NCBI GenBank assembly: GCA_030549205.1 | Contig: JAUKTV010000002.1 | Coordinates: forward strand, 1,736,001 to 1,800,000 | Length of the DNA: 64,000 bases | From: Apiosordaria backusii | Taxonomy: Eukaryota > Ascomycota > Sordariomycetes > Sordariales > Lasiosphaeriaceae | Reading direction: 5' to 3' | Shown: in pieces, positions 20,368-31,538 of the stretch | How the letters are laid out: each line of letters begins with the position of its first letter | How positions within the stretch are numbered: position 1 is the first letter of the stretch | Position numbers and translations under genes: made by a program | Notes under the pieces: generated by a model | Databases searched by the model: none | What the model saw: only the letters and a program-made list of their open reading frames with translations | What the model was told of the DNA's origin: nothing

Positions 20368-23300
20368 TCAAGTAGCAAGTTCAGCACCACGAACAGGAAC
20401 CGTGAGAGGCAGTTCATGCGCATACATAATCTCCTCGACCTTTTCCGCCACACTCTCCTCCTTCCCAGCCGTGACACCTCCATTCTTCTCACTCCACACC
20501 TTGCTCCCAATCTCCACCACCCCCTTACTGAACACCACCGGTGAACCCACCGTCGTAACCGGGCTCACGGTCTGAGACCTGCTCACGAAGCCAATCCCAT
20601 CCCCATCCCCATCTCTCCCTCCATTTCGCAGCACCGGCTCCGTTGCCCGCCTTTCTATTTGCTGCCGCTCCGCCACAGTAGCCCCCCGCTGCACCATCCC
20701 GTCCAACCTCCCCCAGCTATACTCCACATCCCTCTCCAGCCTCCCCCTTCTCTGCTCCAATTGCCCCAGCAGCTGATCATACTCCTCATACCCACCAATA
20801 ACCCTCACATTCTCCCTCTTCGCATCAGGATCATTAATCACATCCACAAACCCCACCCCAGACGTCTTGGTCAAAGCCTCGAGCATCAAGCTGCAGACCA
20901 TATTCACCCGCTGGATCCTATTCAATCCACTCCCTCCCCCGACCTTCTTCACTTCCAAGATCTGCTTCTTGGTGTCCTTCTCTACATCCCCGACCTCTTG
21001 CGCTGGGGGTTTATTCTTGGTGACCACCCCCTCGGTGTCGGTTGTTTTCTTTGGGAGAGCTGGGATGGCTTTGATGACAGGGTTGCAGAGCTGGCCGAGG
21101 ATGACGTTTCGGACTTTGGTTCTGCGCTTGCCGGCTTTGGTGAGGTTTGAACCTAGCTTTTGCCCGAAAGTTAAAGGACTGGTGACGCCGCGGAGGAAAC
21201 CGAGGAGTTGGATGAGGGGCGTGAATGTGGCGGTTATTTCTGGGGGTGTGAAACCCTTCCCAGGGAAGGCTGCAACGAATGTGGACAACAGCGGGAGTTG
21301 GGATAACAGGGACAGGGAGGAGGAGCCGGAGCCGGAGCGGAAGTGGGTGATTTCTGATGCTAACAGTGTGGAAAGAGACCAAGTCAAGGATTCAAGAGCT
21401 TTGCCGCTGACTTTTTGGCCGGTAGGGTTGTTGTAGACGCCGAGGTGCGACAAAGAGGGGCCTTTGTAGACTGTTGTGGTTTCCACTCCGTAGGTGGTAT
21501 CTACCCCGGCGAGGTTCCAAAAGATGGAGCATTGATCGGGGAAGGGGAGTGAGTGGGCGAGCATGACCATGTTGTATTCTGATATCACTGGGGAGTCGGG
21601 GTGGAAGGGCTGGAGGGAGGCGATGAGCTTGGTGGAGTGGGGGAGGCCTTCGATGATGTCGAGACTGGTTTCCTTGGTTTTGGGGTCGGTGATGGGACTG
21701 GAGGGGGCGATGAGGAAGCGCCGCAGGGGAAAGGTGTCTGATAGCTTTTGCTGGGCTGTCTTTGCTGTGGCGGCTAACGTCTTGTGAAGCTTTTTCATGA
21801 GCTTCTTCTTGACCGGTAAGACCACACGTGAAGGGGTGGGGGAGGTCTTGGGGGTGAGCTTCGTAAGCAAGTCTTTGATGTTTGCGGCCTGTGTGAAGTT
21901 ATCGGCGGGTTGAAAGGGAGAGACACCACTGGACAGCAGATGACTGAAACCTTTCAGACTCTGCATGTTCTCGGGCGAGATGACAAGGAAGTTGGTTCCT
22001 TGTTTCGCGAGATCAAAAGCTTGATCGACATCTAACAATTCCCACGGATGCCTTTGCCCATCTTGGAAATAGTTCATGGGATTGCCAAGGAAGATGATAG
22101 TCTTGCCGCTGTAGTTGGCCAGGATATCCTCTCGAGTGTCCGCCGTTGTGTAGGCGCCGCTGAGACTGAGGTTGAAGATATCAACAGGCAGATGAAGACC
22201 AAGCTGAATGAAGTGGAGCAAATGCAAGACAAATGCATTTGGAGAGGACCCGTTGATCACAAGCAGAAACCGGGCCGCTGGGTTGTACCGATACGAAGGA
22301 GAAATCTGAATGCGTAGGTCAAACGACACAACATTTCGCATCTTTTTGCCATGGGGGTCTGAGAGGATCAAGTTGATAAACATGTTCCCAGTCGTGAACT
22401 CGTTGACCAGCTCAGACACCTGAAAGTCAACTGTCACAGGGATGACTTCCCCTGGTTTGATGACTTCGATGATATCCATGATGTCGTGTGGCGTGTCCCT
22501 GGGCGCTCGTTTTAAGTCGAACATGCCGTTGGGATCGGAAAGATGTGTCCCCGTCTCACGGCGCAGAGTTCCAATGCGACCTTGTGATTTGGTGGAGATG
22601 TTTTGAATCTGTGTTCGGTCCAGTGAGCATACCGCTAACAATTAAGGGGTTGAGGGAGCAACATACCGTCCAGGAAAAGGTGACAATATCGCCCTTGGCA
22701 ACACTGTCAAGATACTTTGGTGTCGTCATGAGCAGTGGGTACTGGCAGACAATGCCCACACCGCCACTAAACTCTGGAACATCTCTCTGCAATCGCTGAG
22801 AGTAGGCCCTAAGTGAAACGGTGTCTTGTGCACGAAGAAGTGTGCCTGAGCTGCGATCGACGGTTTCGTTCTTGATCCAAGCCTTAAGAACGCCTGGTAC
22901 TTTCACGCTCTGTCCTGGTGGAATCTCAGGTGGGATCTCTAGTGGCTCGAGAATCGGCTCAAGCCACTTTGTGCCTCTGACCAAGATCTGCAGTCGTGAT
23001 ATCTTTGGTGATGGCATTTGTCCTGGCATCGTTAGCTAGATCTCCGATGAGCTCAGTGTCGCAAACTCACCCGTGTTCTTGATGACGATACCACTGATGA
23101 TCAGCCGTTCCCCTGGCTCATTGACCCCATCCCCGTTTTCATCCTGTACTTTGAAGTCGACAACCTCCAGCATGTAACGTGATGGGAACACTCCTTTCCT
23201 GCCGTCCCGGTAGTTGACAATGACCTCAGAGTAACCCATCGGGCCGTTTTGACCAGCATACAACAAGTCGGTTGGAGTTCGTCCAGCCATGCCTCCCGGT

Positions 23301-24133
23301 CCTCCTCTACCTGCCGGCCTCGAGTGATACCTTGTCGCATACTCTGTATAGTGCTGGCCGTTCGCATTGGTATGTACTGCAGCGACATATCTTTCTGACC
23401 TGTTTTTCGAGTCAGATTATCCGAGTCATAGGTAGTCAAAGATACCTTAGCGTAACGCTTCCAGGTTCTGTAGAGAGACAAACCATGTGCAACCCGCACC
23501 CCCATCTCCTCCACGACCACCAGATCCCCCGGCCCCATGTTCGCCTACAAAGCCACCGTTGCCACCTCTTACATCCCACTCGACTCCGATGAGTGTGTCA
23601 AGATCTTCCTCATTGACCGTAACGTGAGCATGGCCTCCTGCGCCGCCATTCGCCCCACTTGTTCCTCGACCGCCGCTACCTTGATGTCAGATACTCGTTC
23701 TCTTCATTTGAAAAGGCAGAAGAGAGACTTACTCTCCTCCATTCATCCCCGGCGACCCATCAGTAGCCTCACTCGTCTGAGTTGCATCCCGTCCATCAAA
23801 TCCATCACCCCCTGACTGGCCATGCTCACCAATCCCCCCGTGCCCTCCATCCCCGCCCCGACAATCCAGCAACAAAGACTGCTTACCCCCAACCTGATAC
23901 TGCTCCCCCATCCGATGCGCCTGCCCCGTAACCTGAATGATGCCTGGCCTGGACGGATCAAAGCTGAGCCCGACATGTATCTCCCCTCCGCTGGTTCCGG
24001 CACTGGGGAAACTCGCGTCTCTTCCTTGGCGACCGAAGGATCCCCGCGGCGCTTTGATTCCGGTAGAGTTATCCCATTGCTGAGTACCGTGGACACCGGA
24101 TTGGCCTGTCGCGGCCAGGGTGACGGTAGTCAT
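20368..24133 (-). CDS. Large protein with collagen-like glycine-rich N-terminus (1172 aa)
   Basis: Five exons are 24133-23733, 23675-23484, 23399-23071, 23022-22667 and 22608-20368, with introns of 57, 84, 48 and 58 bp. All phases close exactly to 1172 residues. Residues 1 to about 270 are dominated by Gly-x-x runs (GGDGGHGGIGEHGQSGGDG, RGGDGGAG, RPAGRGGPGGMAGR) and resemble collagen or bacterial surface proteins. Then comes a beta-rich segment (VVDFKVQDENGDGVNEPGE), whose DxNGDGxxE resembles a calcium-binding loop. A long alpha/beta region follows (FLLVINGSSPNAFVLHLLHFIQLGLHLPVDIFN; GKTIIFLGNPMNYF), and a charged C-terminus. No signal peptide or membrane helix is seen. I recall similar fungal proteins annotated only by a DUF (possibly DUF7932) but cannot confirm this. 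The function is unknown. Confidence 0.85.
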
Positions 24134-26549
24134 GATTGCTTTGCTGACTGAATTTAGGGGTGCTGAGTTATGTCATCCTCCAAAAATACACGTGAGAAGC
24201 TTTAGTGAGATTTTGAACGAATGAAAAGATATATTGAGCTGGTTTTGATACTGAAGCAAGGTTTGAGACATACGGGTTATGAAGATGCAGGTACGAAAAT
24301 GAGGAGATTCAGCTCAGCTCCATGTCGCCGCATATGTTTCGAGTTTGAACGCGCTGAATGGAGGTCGGCAAAACATTGGGCCGGTCTTATCTACGCGCTT
24401 GTGGCGTTCCTGGAATATTGGACAGACGAGAACTTGGGGTCGAAGCGGGGAGAGCCGGGGTGGTATTCACAGCTTGCCCGCAATTCCAGTTGCCTGGTTA
24501 AGCAGGGGGCTTGCAGTTATGGCCTTGGCGCCGTCGCAGATTATCAGCCACCAATAAATCCACGTGGATGGCCATTGGTCGCCTCGTTACCTCTTCAAAC
24601 TTTGCCTCACGGGCCAAACACAAGCGGTACTAAGGGTTATTACACATGCCCTTGTGGAAAGGTCAAAGACGCTCAGGGGTTCAGGGGTTCAGGGGTTCAG
24701 GGGCAGAGGTGGTCAGGGTTAGGGAACTCGGTCTTCTTTTGTGCAGCGTCCTGACGATGGCATCATTTTCCCGTTTGATCTAGGGGCTGACCGATGAGGT
24801 GAAGGGTGAAGAGAAAGATTATTCATCCACTAGTCCGCAAACAACAACTCGTATATTTCTGTGGTCCAGTCATCTACATGTACGCTCCATGTGGTGAACT
24901 CGTATAAGTTTAAGATTTGAGGACGTGGCGGAACGCTGGTCCCACTCTCATATGAGGTAAGTAGACAATACTTGCGACGCATCTAGGTAGTTTCAGTCGA
25001 CGTTTATCGGTGTATGTGATCAGTGAGAATCGACAGGCTCTTTCAACATCATGTGACAACCTGGCTTGTATTACCAAGTGGAAAAACGGAATATGGATTT
25101 GCTGAGCAATTCTGATTTTGGCAGATCCCTCGGGTTTATGACATGAGTGGTCCTCAATGACAGCGGCCTCGTTAAATCGTGGCATATGTAAGGTCTTGTA
25201 ATTGCCGTCCGGCGGCGTTGGCTTACATCAGAGGCTTGCCGTTCAAAAACAAATATAGCTGCCTAAGGACCTCGAGCGTTGTTTGGTCTTTATTGTACAA
25301 CCTAAGGCTGTCGGGGCGATCCTCCAAGCTAGGCTCAGTTACTTTCTCTTGCCAACTGATTCCATGATTGGTCGCAACCCCCATTTAATCTATGTCCCTC
25401 GGCGCCACCGAATCTGATATCCGCAGCTTGGCCATCTCATCGTTTCAGCTTTCTGGGTAACGGAACCTACAGGCAGCTTCCGTACGACAGGCTTTTGTTC
25501 TAGAAATCACCATTCAATTGGTCACGTACGAAGTAGGTAGTTGCTTCTCTCAGCCCCTGTGGACAGAGAGAATCGAATCGTCGACAAACAACCTGAGCTT
25601 ACTAACCAAGTCAGATACCTGCCATTGAAATTACAGGAATCATGTAAGATAGATGATGAACGGGGAAGAAGTCGAGTGAAGCTACCTGTATGGTGTCACA
25701 AGGCTGTTACAAAATCTGGCCACGCGGGAATGTACGCACCTGCGCATTCTCGCAACTCTTGACTTGCCGTAGGACTTTCATATATTTTCATATATCACTT
25801 CTTCAATTTCCGATTATTCATTGTGGCTGGCAAGCCTGCTCGAAGAGAAGGATGCCTAACACTGGTAAGGTATTCTATACCTAGCAACTGGAGGTATGGC
25901 AGAACTCAAAGTTCTTGTGAACAATGAATTACGAGATGTCTGCCAGGTCAGAATTAAAGAAATGAATGCAAAGATTTCACTTCAGGATCTTCATGCTGCC
26001 TATGGCGTAGGTATGTAATATACACGGTTTTGCTGATTTCTCTAACGCCCGAGGAGATGAGCTTGCATGCTGAGATGGCCCTAGAAGGCTTCTCCCGCTA
26101 CCCAGTGATCGGATGACTTAAGGTACCAGACCCTCGGGTCACGGCATCTGACTCGAGGGTGCGGCGGCCGACAGGGCTCGAGCTTGGTCCAATCGTCGAT
26201 TGGCCACATATTTTAGACCTTGGTTTGTATCCACAGTCGCTCACTGGTGATGATGATGGCTTCCGAGCGGCATGTCACGGCCAATGAAGATACGTTCTAG
26301 GCACCAGACAGGTGAACATCCAACGAGTGGATCAAAACTTTGTCATGTATCAAGCCTCAGCTCTGACAAAGATGGTCAAAGGTAAGAGTAAAGGCTCTCA
26401 GCAAAGGTATAAGAACTGGAGGATACCTTACTCTGATCAAACACGGATCTCCCTATTGACATGGAATATCCACCAGAAACCTCTTCAAACTCCAGCTTCA
26501 CATCAGCACACCTAACCTTGTTACCAACTCTCCCTCCACAACAAACAAC
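24134..26549. other. Intergenic region, 2.4 kb
   Basis: This is the promoter side of both the large glycine-rich gene (minus) and the TauD-like gene (plus). I see no supported gene. A plus-strand frame at 24221-24754 has no domain and runs through a short tandem repeat. A GACCCTCGGGTC palindrome near 26129 and a nearby CGAGGGT could form a hairpin. Nothing else stands out. Confidence 0.4.
24673..24704. repeat. Short tandem repeat, 8-bp unit
   Basis: About four head-to-tail copies of TCAGGGGT. It is a simple G-rich microsatellite in the promoter-side region. Confidence 0.85.
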
Positions 26550-27875
26550 ATGACTATGCTCAATAGCGCTGTTGCCCCGGCCCCCTATTATTCTAGCGGT
26601 CTTCGTGCACGCTTCAACATTGACCGCATCCGACTTGAACAAGCCGAAGCAGATGTCCGCCTGAACGGAGGTAAATACGCCGACATTGAGTACGATGTCG
26701 ATGAACCCAAACATCGGGCTCGCTCGGCTGCTCGTCTCAAAGCAGGCGGACTGCCCACGACTTTACCAGACGGCTGGCCAACAAAGCTGTCTGGTCCCCT
26801 CATCTGGAGCTCAAACTCTTTCCCCTCCGAGGATCAATACGTCTACCACCTCACCCCAGCCGACAAGACCGAGATGCTCTCCGCCCTTGCCTTCTTCAAG
26901 TCCCACAACCTCGACTCCCAAAAGGTCACCAAATACCTCTTCCCCCTCCCCAACCTCGGCCCCATCCTCTCAGGCATCTGCAACGACATCTACTTCGGCA
27001 AAGGCTTCCACATCATCCGCGGCCTCAACCCCGACGACTACCCCCTCGCCGACCTAACGACAATCTACCTCGGCGTCTCTTCCTACATCGCCTCCCGCTG
27101 CGGCCGCCAAGACCAGCGCGGCTCCATGCTCATCCACGTCATGCAGCGCGGCGACCAGTCCGCCGAGTCCACCCTCCACGACAACATCTACTCCTCCGAC
27201 AAGCCCTTCCACACCGACACCGTAACCGACACCCTCTGCCTCTTCACCCAAGAGCTCGCCTCCTCCGGCGGCCGTTCCGTCTTCGCCTCAGCCTGGACAG
27301 TCTACAACGAGCTCGCCGCCACCCGCCCGGACCTAATCCACACCCTTGCCGCCCCCGACTGGCCCTTCGACACCTACGGCCGCGACCCCCCGTTTTATCG
27401 CAGGGCGCTGATGTACTTTCACGATAACCACCTCATCACCTCCTTCTCCCGCCGGTTGCTCGTTGGCCATGCCCCCTTCACCCCGCGCAGCAAGAATATC
27501 CCCGGGTTGACGGAGGCACAAGCGGAAGCACTAGACGCGGTGCATTTCATTGCGAAGAAGCACGAGATCAAACCGAGGATGGAAAGGGGGGATATAAGGT
27601 TTGTGAATAATCTGGGGCTGCTGCACAGGAGGGAGGCGTTTGAGAATGTGCAAGGGACGAAGCCGAGGCATTTGGTGAGGATTTGGCTGCATAATGATGA
27701 GGGTATGTGCTGGAATTTGCCGAGGCCGCTGAGGTTGGCTTGGGCGAGAGTTTTTGATGATGATTTTGACGAGGGGGAGAATGGCGGTGACAAGAGGGGG
27801 AGGTATTGGGATTATGCACCGCTGCGGCATCCGGTTACGGGGAGGGTGTTGAATACCGGTGGATCATGTGATTGA
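26550..27875 (+). CDS. TauD/TfdA-like Fe(II)/2-oxoglutarate dioxygenase
   Basis: The single exon gives 441 residues, starting at the first ATG after a CA-rich leader. The clavaminate-synthase-like fold is indicated by FHTDTVTDTLCLF, which gives the metal-binding HxD (His221, Asp223), by GRSVFASAWTVYNELA, and by the distal His359 in NNLGLLHRREAF. An RHLVRIWL segment supplies the basic residue expected to bind 2-oxoglutarate. Members couple 2-oxoglutarate decarboxylation to oxidation of small acids, taurine-like sulfonates or secondary metabolites. The substrate cannot be told. The C-terminus is acidic then aromatic. Codon use is strongly C-ending in the middle of the gene, a sign of a well-adapted native gene. 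It is convergent with the following regulator, 126 bp apart. Confidence 0.92.
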   Translation: MTMLNSAVAPAPYYSSGLRARFNIDRIRLEQAEADVRLNGGKYADIEYDVDEPKHRARSAARLKAGGLPTTLPDGWPTKLSGPLIWSSNSFPSEDQYVYHLTPADKTEMLSALAFFKSHNLDSQKVTKYLFPLPNLGPILSGICNDIYFGKGFHIIRGLNPDDYPLADLTTIYLGVSSYIASRCGRQDQRGSMLIHVMQRGDQSAESTLHDNIYSSDKPFHTDTVTDTLCLFTQELASSGGRSVFASAWTVYNELAATRPDLIHTLAAPDWPFDTYGRDPPFYRRALMYFHDNHLITSFSRRLLVGHAPFTPRSKNIPGLTEAQAEALDAVHFIAKKHEIKPRMERGDIRFVNNLGLLHRREAFENVQGTKPRHLVRIWLHNDEGMCWNLPRPLRLAWARVFDDDFDEGENGGDKRGRYWDYAPLRHPVTGRVLNTGGSCD

Positions 27876-28001
27876 GGATTGGGTGTTCGCCTGTTGCAAT
27901 TCTTCTGTTGCTGTTTTTGATCCTGCTTTTGTTCTTGCTTTGTGTTTTAGACGGTTGCTGTTGATGCGTACATTTAGACATCATTTCCTTTCTGATACTT
28001 G

Positions 28002-30026
28002 TCAGTCATTTTGTTTTGGCCTCCAGTCTTGGTCAAAGAGCATGGAAACCCAATACAGATCATGACCGACGTCTCCTTTTTCTCGAACTGTTCTGATGGT
28101 ATGTTCTGTGTCTTTGCGTCAGTGTACCTGGTCTTGTCAACATGGAAGGAGTGATGAGGGTACCTAGACACGCACCTCTTCCGCTGTCCCTGACCATGTC
28201 AGCCGTCATTCTCACAAACTCGACCTGCTCTTCAGTCAACTCGGCTGCCTTGGCCAGATTCTTTCTTCCCATTTCTGTATGAAGAGGCAACGAAAATGGA
28301 ATAACCCCCCGGTTGATGTAGTGAAAGTGGGCAAGCATCGTCTGGGCACCGCAGTGGTGCTCCCGGATACTGGCTGGGTTGGCGTATTTGTTCTAATCCC
28401 GTCAGCCACCCCGTTCTTTGCTAAAAGTCATACTACGGTACCTATGCACTAACCGGCATTTTATACTGTCTCGCAGTCTCCGCGTCTCTCCTTGTAATCA
28501 TTGCACAGCTATGCAACAACACAAACATGACTAAATAGATTGTAAACCAGTATTCCCTCTTTTTCGCCAGCACCAAGTCATTCAACTGTTTCAGCACAGC
28601 CTTGCTCCAAGGCCTAAGAAACGTCGTGTAGTTGATACACTCAAACTGCGCCGTCATAATCAATGGCATTGGGATCTTGTTGTTATAGAGGGGATGAGGC
28701 GTGCCTCCAAGTGTGTCATCTCCACAGATGTACACCGGCGAGCTCGTCATACGGCACACCACCCAAAGCCGAAACGTGTTCGACAGCAGTGTTTGCTCTT
28801 GTCTTGTCTATCACCTCACACTCACTCATCAGCATCTCGAACACCAAGACTGAAGTGTTGACTCACTTTCGCTAACCCAACCTGCCTAAAAGCCATCAAG
28901 TACGTCTCCCACAACAACTCATCACTCCCCACTGTCGCCGTGATAAAATTATAAATATTCCCATCCACAAACGCCCTCATTCTCTCCGCCGTATTCTTCA
29001 TCTCCGCCACTGCAAACCTAGGTATCGGCATTTTTGTCACTGTCCCATCCACCGGGTCGATAACCTCATCCTCCATTTTGTCCCCCTCGGCAGGCATGAA
29101 TTCCCTCACCTGGAACGCAAATGGCGTTGAGACGTTGAGGTGAGTCACAACGATAGTTCGGGTGCGGGAGGACGGCGCCCAGTCGGAGGAGGGAATATCG
29201 ACAATGTCCATGCTCTGCCAGCGGCGGCTGAAGAGCTGGTAAGGGGCTTTTTGCTCGCGGTAGAGGGAGGCGTCGGTGATGATGTAGCGGTAACAGGGCA
29301 TTTTGCTGAGGGTTGGGCCGGTCATGAGGCGGCAGGTTAGGCAGGGTCCGGAGGGGAGGGAGGGGTCGGGGAAGCACTAAGAGAGGGGGAAGTGGTTAGT
29401 ATTTGATGTTGATGTGGTGATTGACGGGAGATAATAAGACAAACGCGTCCTCTGTTCATGCGGCATCTGATACAGGACTTCAGCTGGCGAGTTAGGGCTG
29501 TGGAGCGCCTTTTGGTCTCGTCAGTGTAAGCTCCACGTCTTTTGGATTTGGGTTTGTCAGAGCTTTTGTTGATGGGGCTTTCCGAAGCTGGCTTTGTTTT
29601 CTTTCTGCGGCGAATTCGCTTTGAGATGTGAGTGAGTCGGCCAAGATACGGGGCACAGTTTATTACACTCACCGGCGGCAGAGTCCATACTTTGCTCGGA
29701 CCGAGGACAGGAGCAATACCGTTATTAGCTGCCGGTAAGGGTAGTGTCTCATGCGGTGTGTGTCCCTCGAGCAAATCACTCGAGTTGTTACCAGCAACAT
29801 GTGCATGTGGGGTGTTCTCCGTGTCAAAGCTTTCTCCGATGGGCAGCTCTTCAGCTTTCTGGTCAGAGAGAGGGGTGGTGATGGTCCAGGGAGATGTGCC
29901 TGTTGATGCGCCTTCTATCATCCCACAGTCTGATGACCAAAACTGATCTTCCGTGAAAGGAGAGCTCATTGTGCTGTCGTGACCACTGCCAAGCAACCCC
30001 AGGAAAACCTCAGGTGCTGCTGACAT
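28002..30026 (-). CDS. Zn2Cys6 transcription factor (five exons)
   Basis: Exons 30026-29445, 29376-28867, 28807-28454, 28392-28176 and 28105-28002 give 588 residues. The introns (68, 59, 61 and 70 bp) all close in phase. The basic stretch KRIRRRKKTKP and KRRGAYTDETKRR precede the cluster KSCIRCRMNRGRC, which is C185-x2-C188-x6-C195 with the last Cys rebuilt by splicing. It is followed by C206-x2-C209 and a likely sixth ligand C222. The next segment (ITDASLYREQKAPYQLFSRRW then SMDIVDIPSSDW) is characteristic of one fungal regulator family, as is the C-terminal LYWVSMLFDQDWRP. The acidic, Ser/Thr-rich N-terminus may be an activation region. A 54-bp GTGAGT...AAAG segment inside exon 1 (29618-29671) could be a further, in-frame intron. 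Confidence 0.9.
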
Positions 30027-30954
30027 GCATTCGTCTTAGTCAGATCAATCGGAAAGAGAAGCGGCCCGGAATAGGCGCTCACACTTGATGGTAGGCCGTG
30101 GTGTACAAGAGAGAAATGATAAAATAACCAAACCAGAATGAGGCTGGTCTTGACAATCAGTGACGCACACTAAACACCGCCAAAGAAGATTCCGGGGCCA
30201 GATTTTACCCCGCCCACCGATGGTGAGATTGGCAAGATGATGCGCATTGGACCGTTGTCAGCCGACTTCGGCTGTCTCGTACCCATTTTGTCATGTGACG
30301 TGGCCGTCTCTGATTTTCATCGTTAATGATTGCTTCATGTTTGCGAAGAACTTGTGAGGCTGCACTTGAACCTAAGACTGGGGAATGGTTCCAGCCCTAT
30401 AGGGTTGAGTGTTTGGAAATCTAGGCATGATGAAGTTCCCCGTGCTACGAGCCATGCAGACTTAAATCGAGGTGTCACCCTAAAAATCGCATACCCCAAT
30501 CACTCGAAAAATTGGGAAACAACGAGCGGGGGTAATAGATCGTCTTCTGTGGGCATTCTGCACGATGTCGTCCAAGTTGGATATGACCTGATGTCTCCGA
30601 ACATTTAAAGACTGCCCAGATGGGTTGGGTGAGGTGAAGAGCTGAGAACGTTCATCTTTGGTATCTTAAATACCCTCATGATCATGTGACAGGCTGGTGT
30701 AGGTTCTCTATTCAACGTGGTGGTGTGGTCCGGATGGGAAACCTGCCTCAAATCCGACTGACGCCTCGACCGGGCGAGCGTTTGCGACGGGGGTCTGTGG
30801 TTTGCTACCTACACAAGGCTCTAATCCGACAAGCCCTGCTTCCAATCCTAACAGCTGTGAGGTGCAAACGAAAGTGCCGGTAGCACGTGCGTAAAATGTA
30901 GAAGTCTGCTACACCTTCAAAGAAAGCTTATTATGAAAATAGCTTTAATTTTAA
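30027..30954. other. Intergenic region left of the A+T-rich block
   Basis: No gene is supported. It is promoter-side DNA of the minus-strand regulator. Base composition is still normal here and changes sharply after about 30900. Confidence 0.35.
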
Positions 30955-31538
30955 GAGGTTTGCTAACCATGCATCCCCCCACTGGGGTTAGGGTTTTGTA
31001 TGGCCTCAAAAAATTTGAACTTCATCAACCACTTGCTCCCAACGGCCACACTGCTCCCACCGGCTACACTGCTTCCAAAGGCTTTCTTGCAAGCTAACCT
31101 CCGGCACTTGGGAATTCTGGCCGAGGTAGCAATATAAGTGTAGGTATAGGTGTGGGTATGGGTGTAGGTATGGTTATAGGTGTGGGTGTAGGTGTGGGTG
31201 TGGTTGTGGTAGTGGTAGTTTGGCTGTCAGTTTGGCTGGCAGTTCAGGTGGCAGTTCAGGTAGCAGTTCAGGTGGCAGTTTAAAGGCCGCATCACCTTGC
31301 AAGTGGTAGCAATCGTGTTTTTATTGTAGCTTAATTGTAGCATTTGTAATCATTTGTTTATATGGAAATTTGTATGGGAGAAAATGTAATGCGGTGATAA
31401 TTGTGGTTGTTGATGGTGATTGTGATGGGAAAAAGTCTTGGGAAATATTATGTTAATTTCAGGAACTATACAAAACCCTAACCCCAGTGGGGGGAATGTA
31501 TAGTTAGCAATTTGGGGGGTGCATGGTTAGCAAACCTC
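30955..31538. mobile_element. MITE-like element with telomere-like inverted repeats
   Basis: The left arm 30955-31001 (GAGGTTTGCTAACCATGCAT, then six C, then CTGGGGTTAGGGTTTTGTAT) recurs in inverted orientation at 31468-31538. The right arm has an extra 24-26 bp because the module of six G plus TGCATGGTTAGCAA is present twice in diverged form. Both arms contain TTAGGG-like telomeric sequence. The interior (about 460 bp) has no reading frame and is filled with GT-rich and 12-bp tandem repeats. The size and non-coding interior fit a non-autonomous DNA transposon. Target-site duplications are not clear because the flanks are heavily mutated. Confidence 0.72.
31137..31281. repeat. GT-rich and 12-bp tandem repeats inside the MITE-like element
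   Basis: Bases 31137-31220 are a degenerate run of GTGGGT/GTAGGT hexamers. Bases 31221-31281 hold about five copies of a 12-bp unit, GGCAGTTCAGGT, with variants. Both are purely non-coding minisatellites. Confidence 0.85.

Noticed and set aside
24221..24754. Plus-strand frame of 177 codons
   Set aside because: There is no recognisable domain or splice structure. It runs through a simple tandem repeat and lies in a promoter-side region.
31137..31220. CRISPR-like or satellite array
   Set aside because: The units are contiguous degenerate GT-rich hexamers without spacers, in a eukaryotic MITE-like element.
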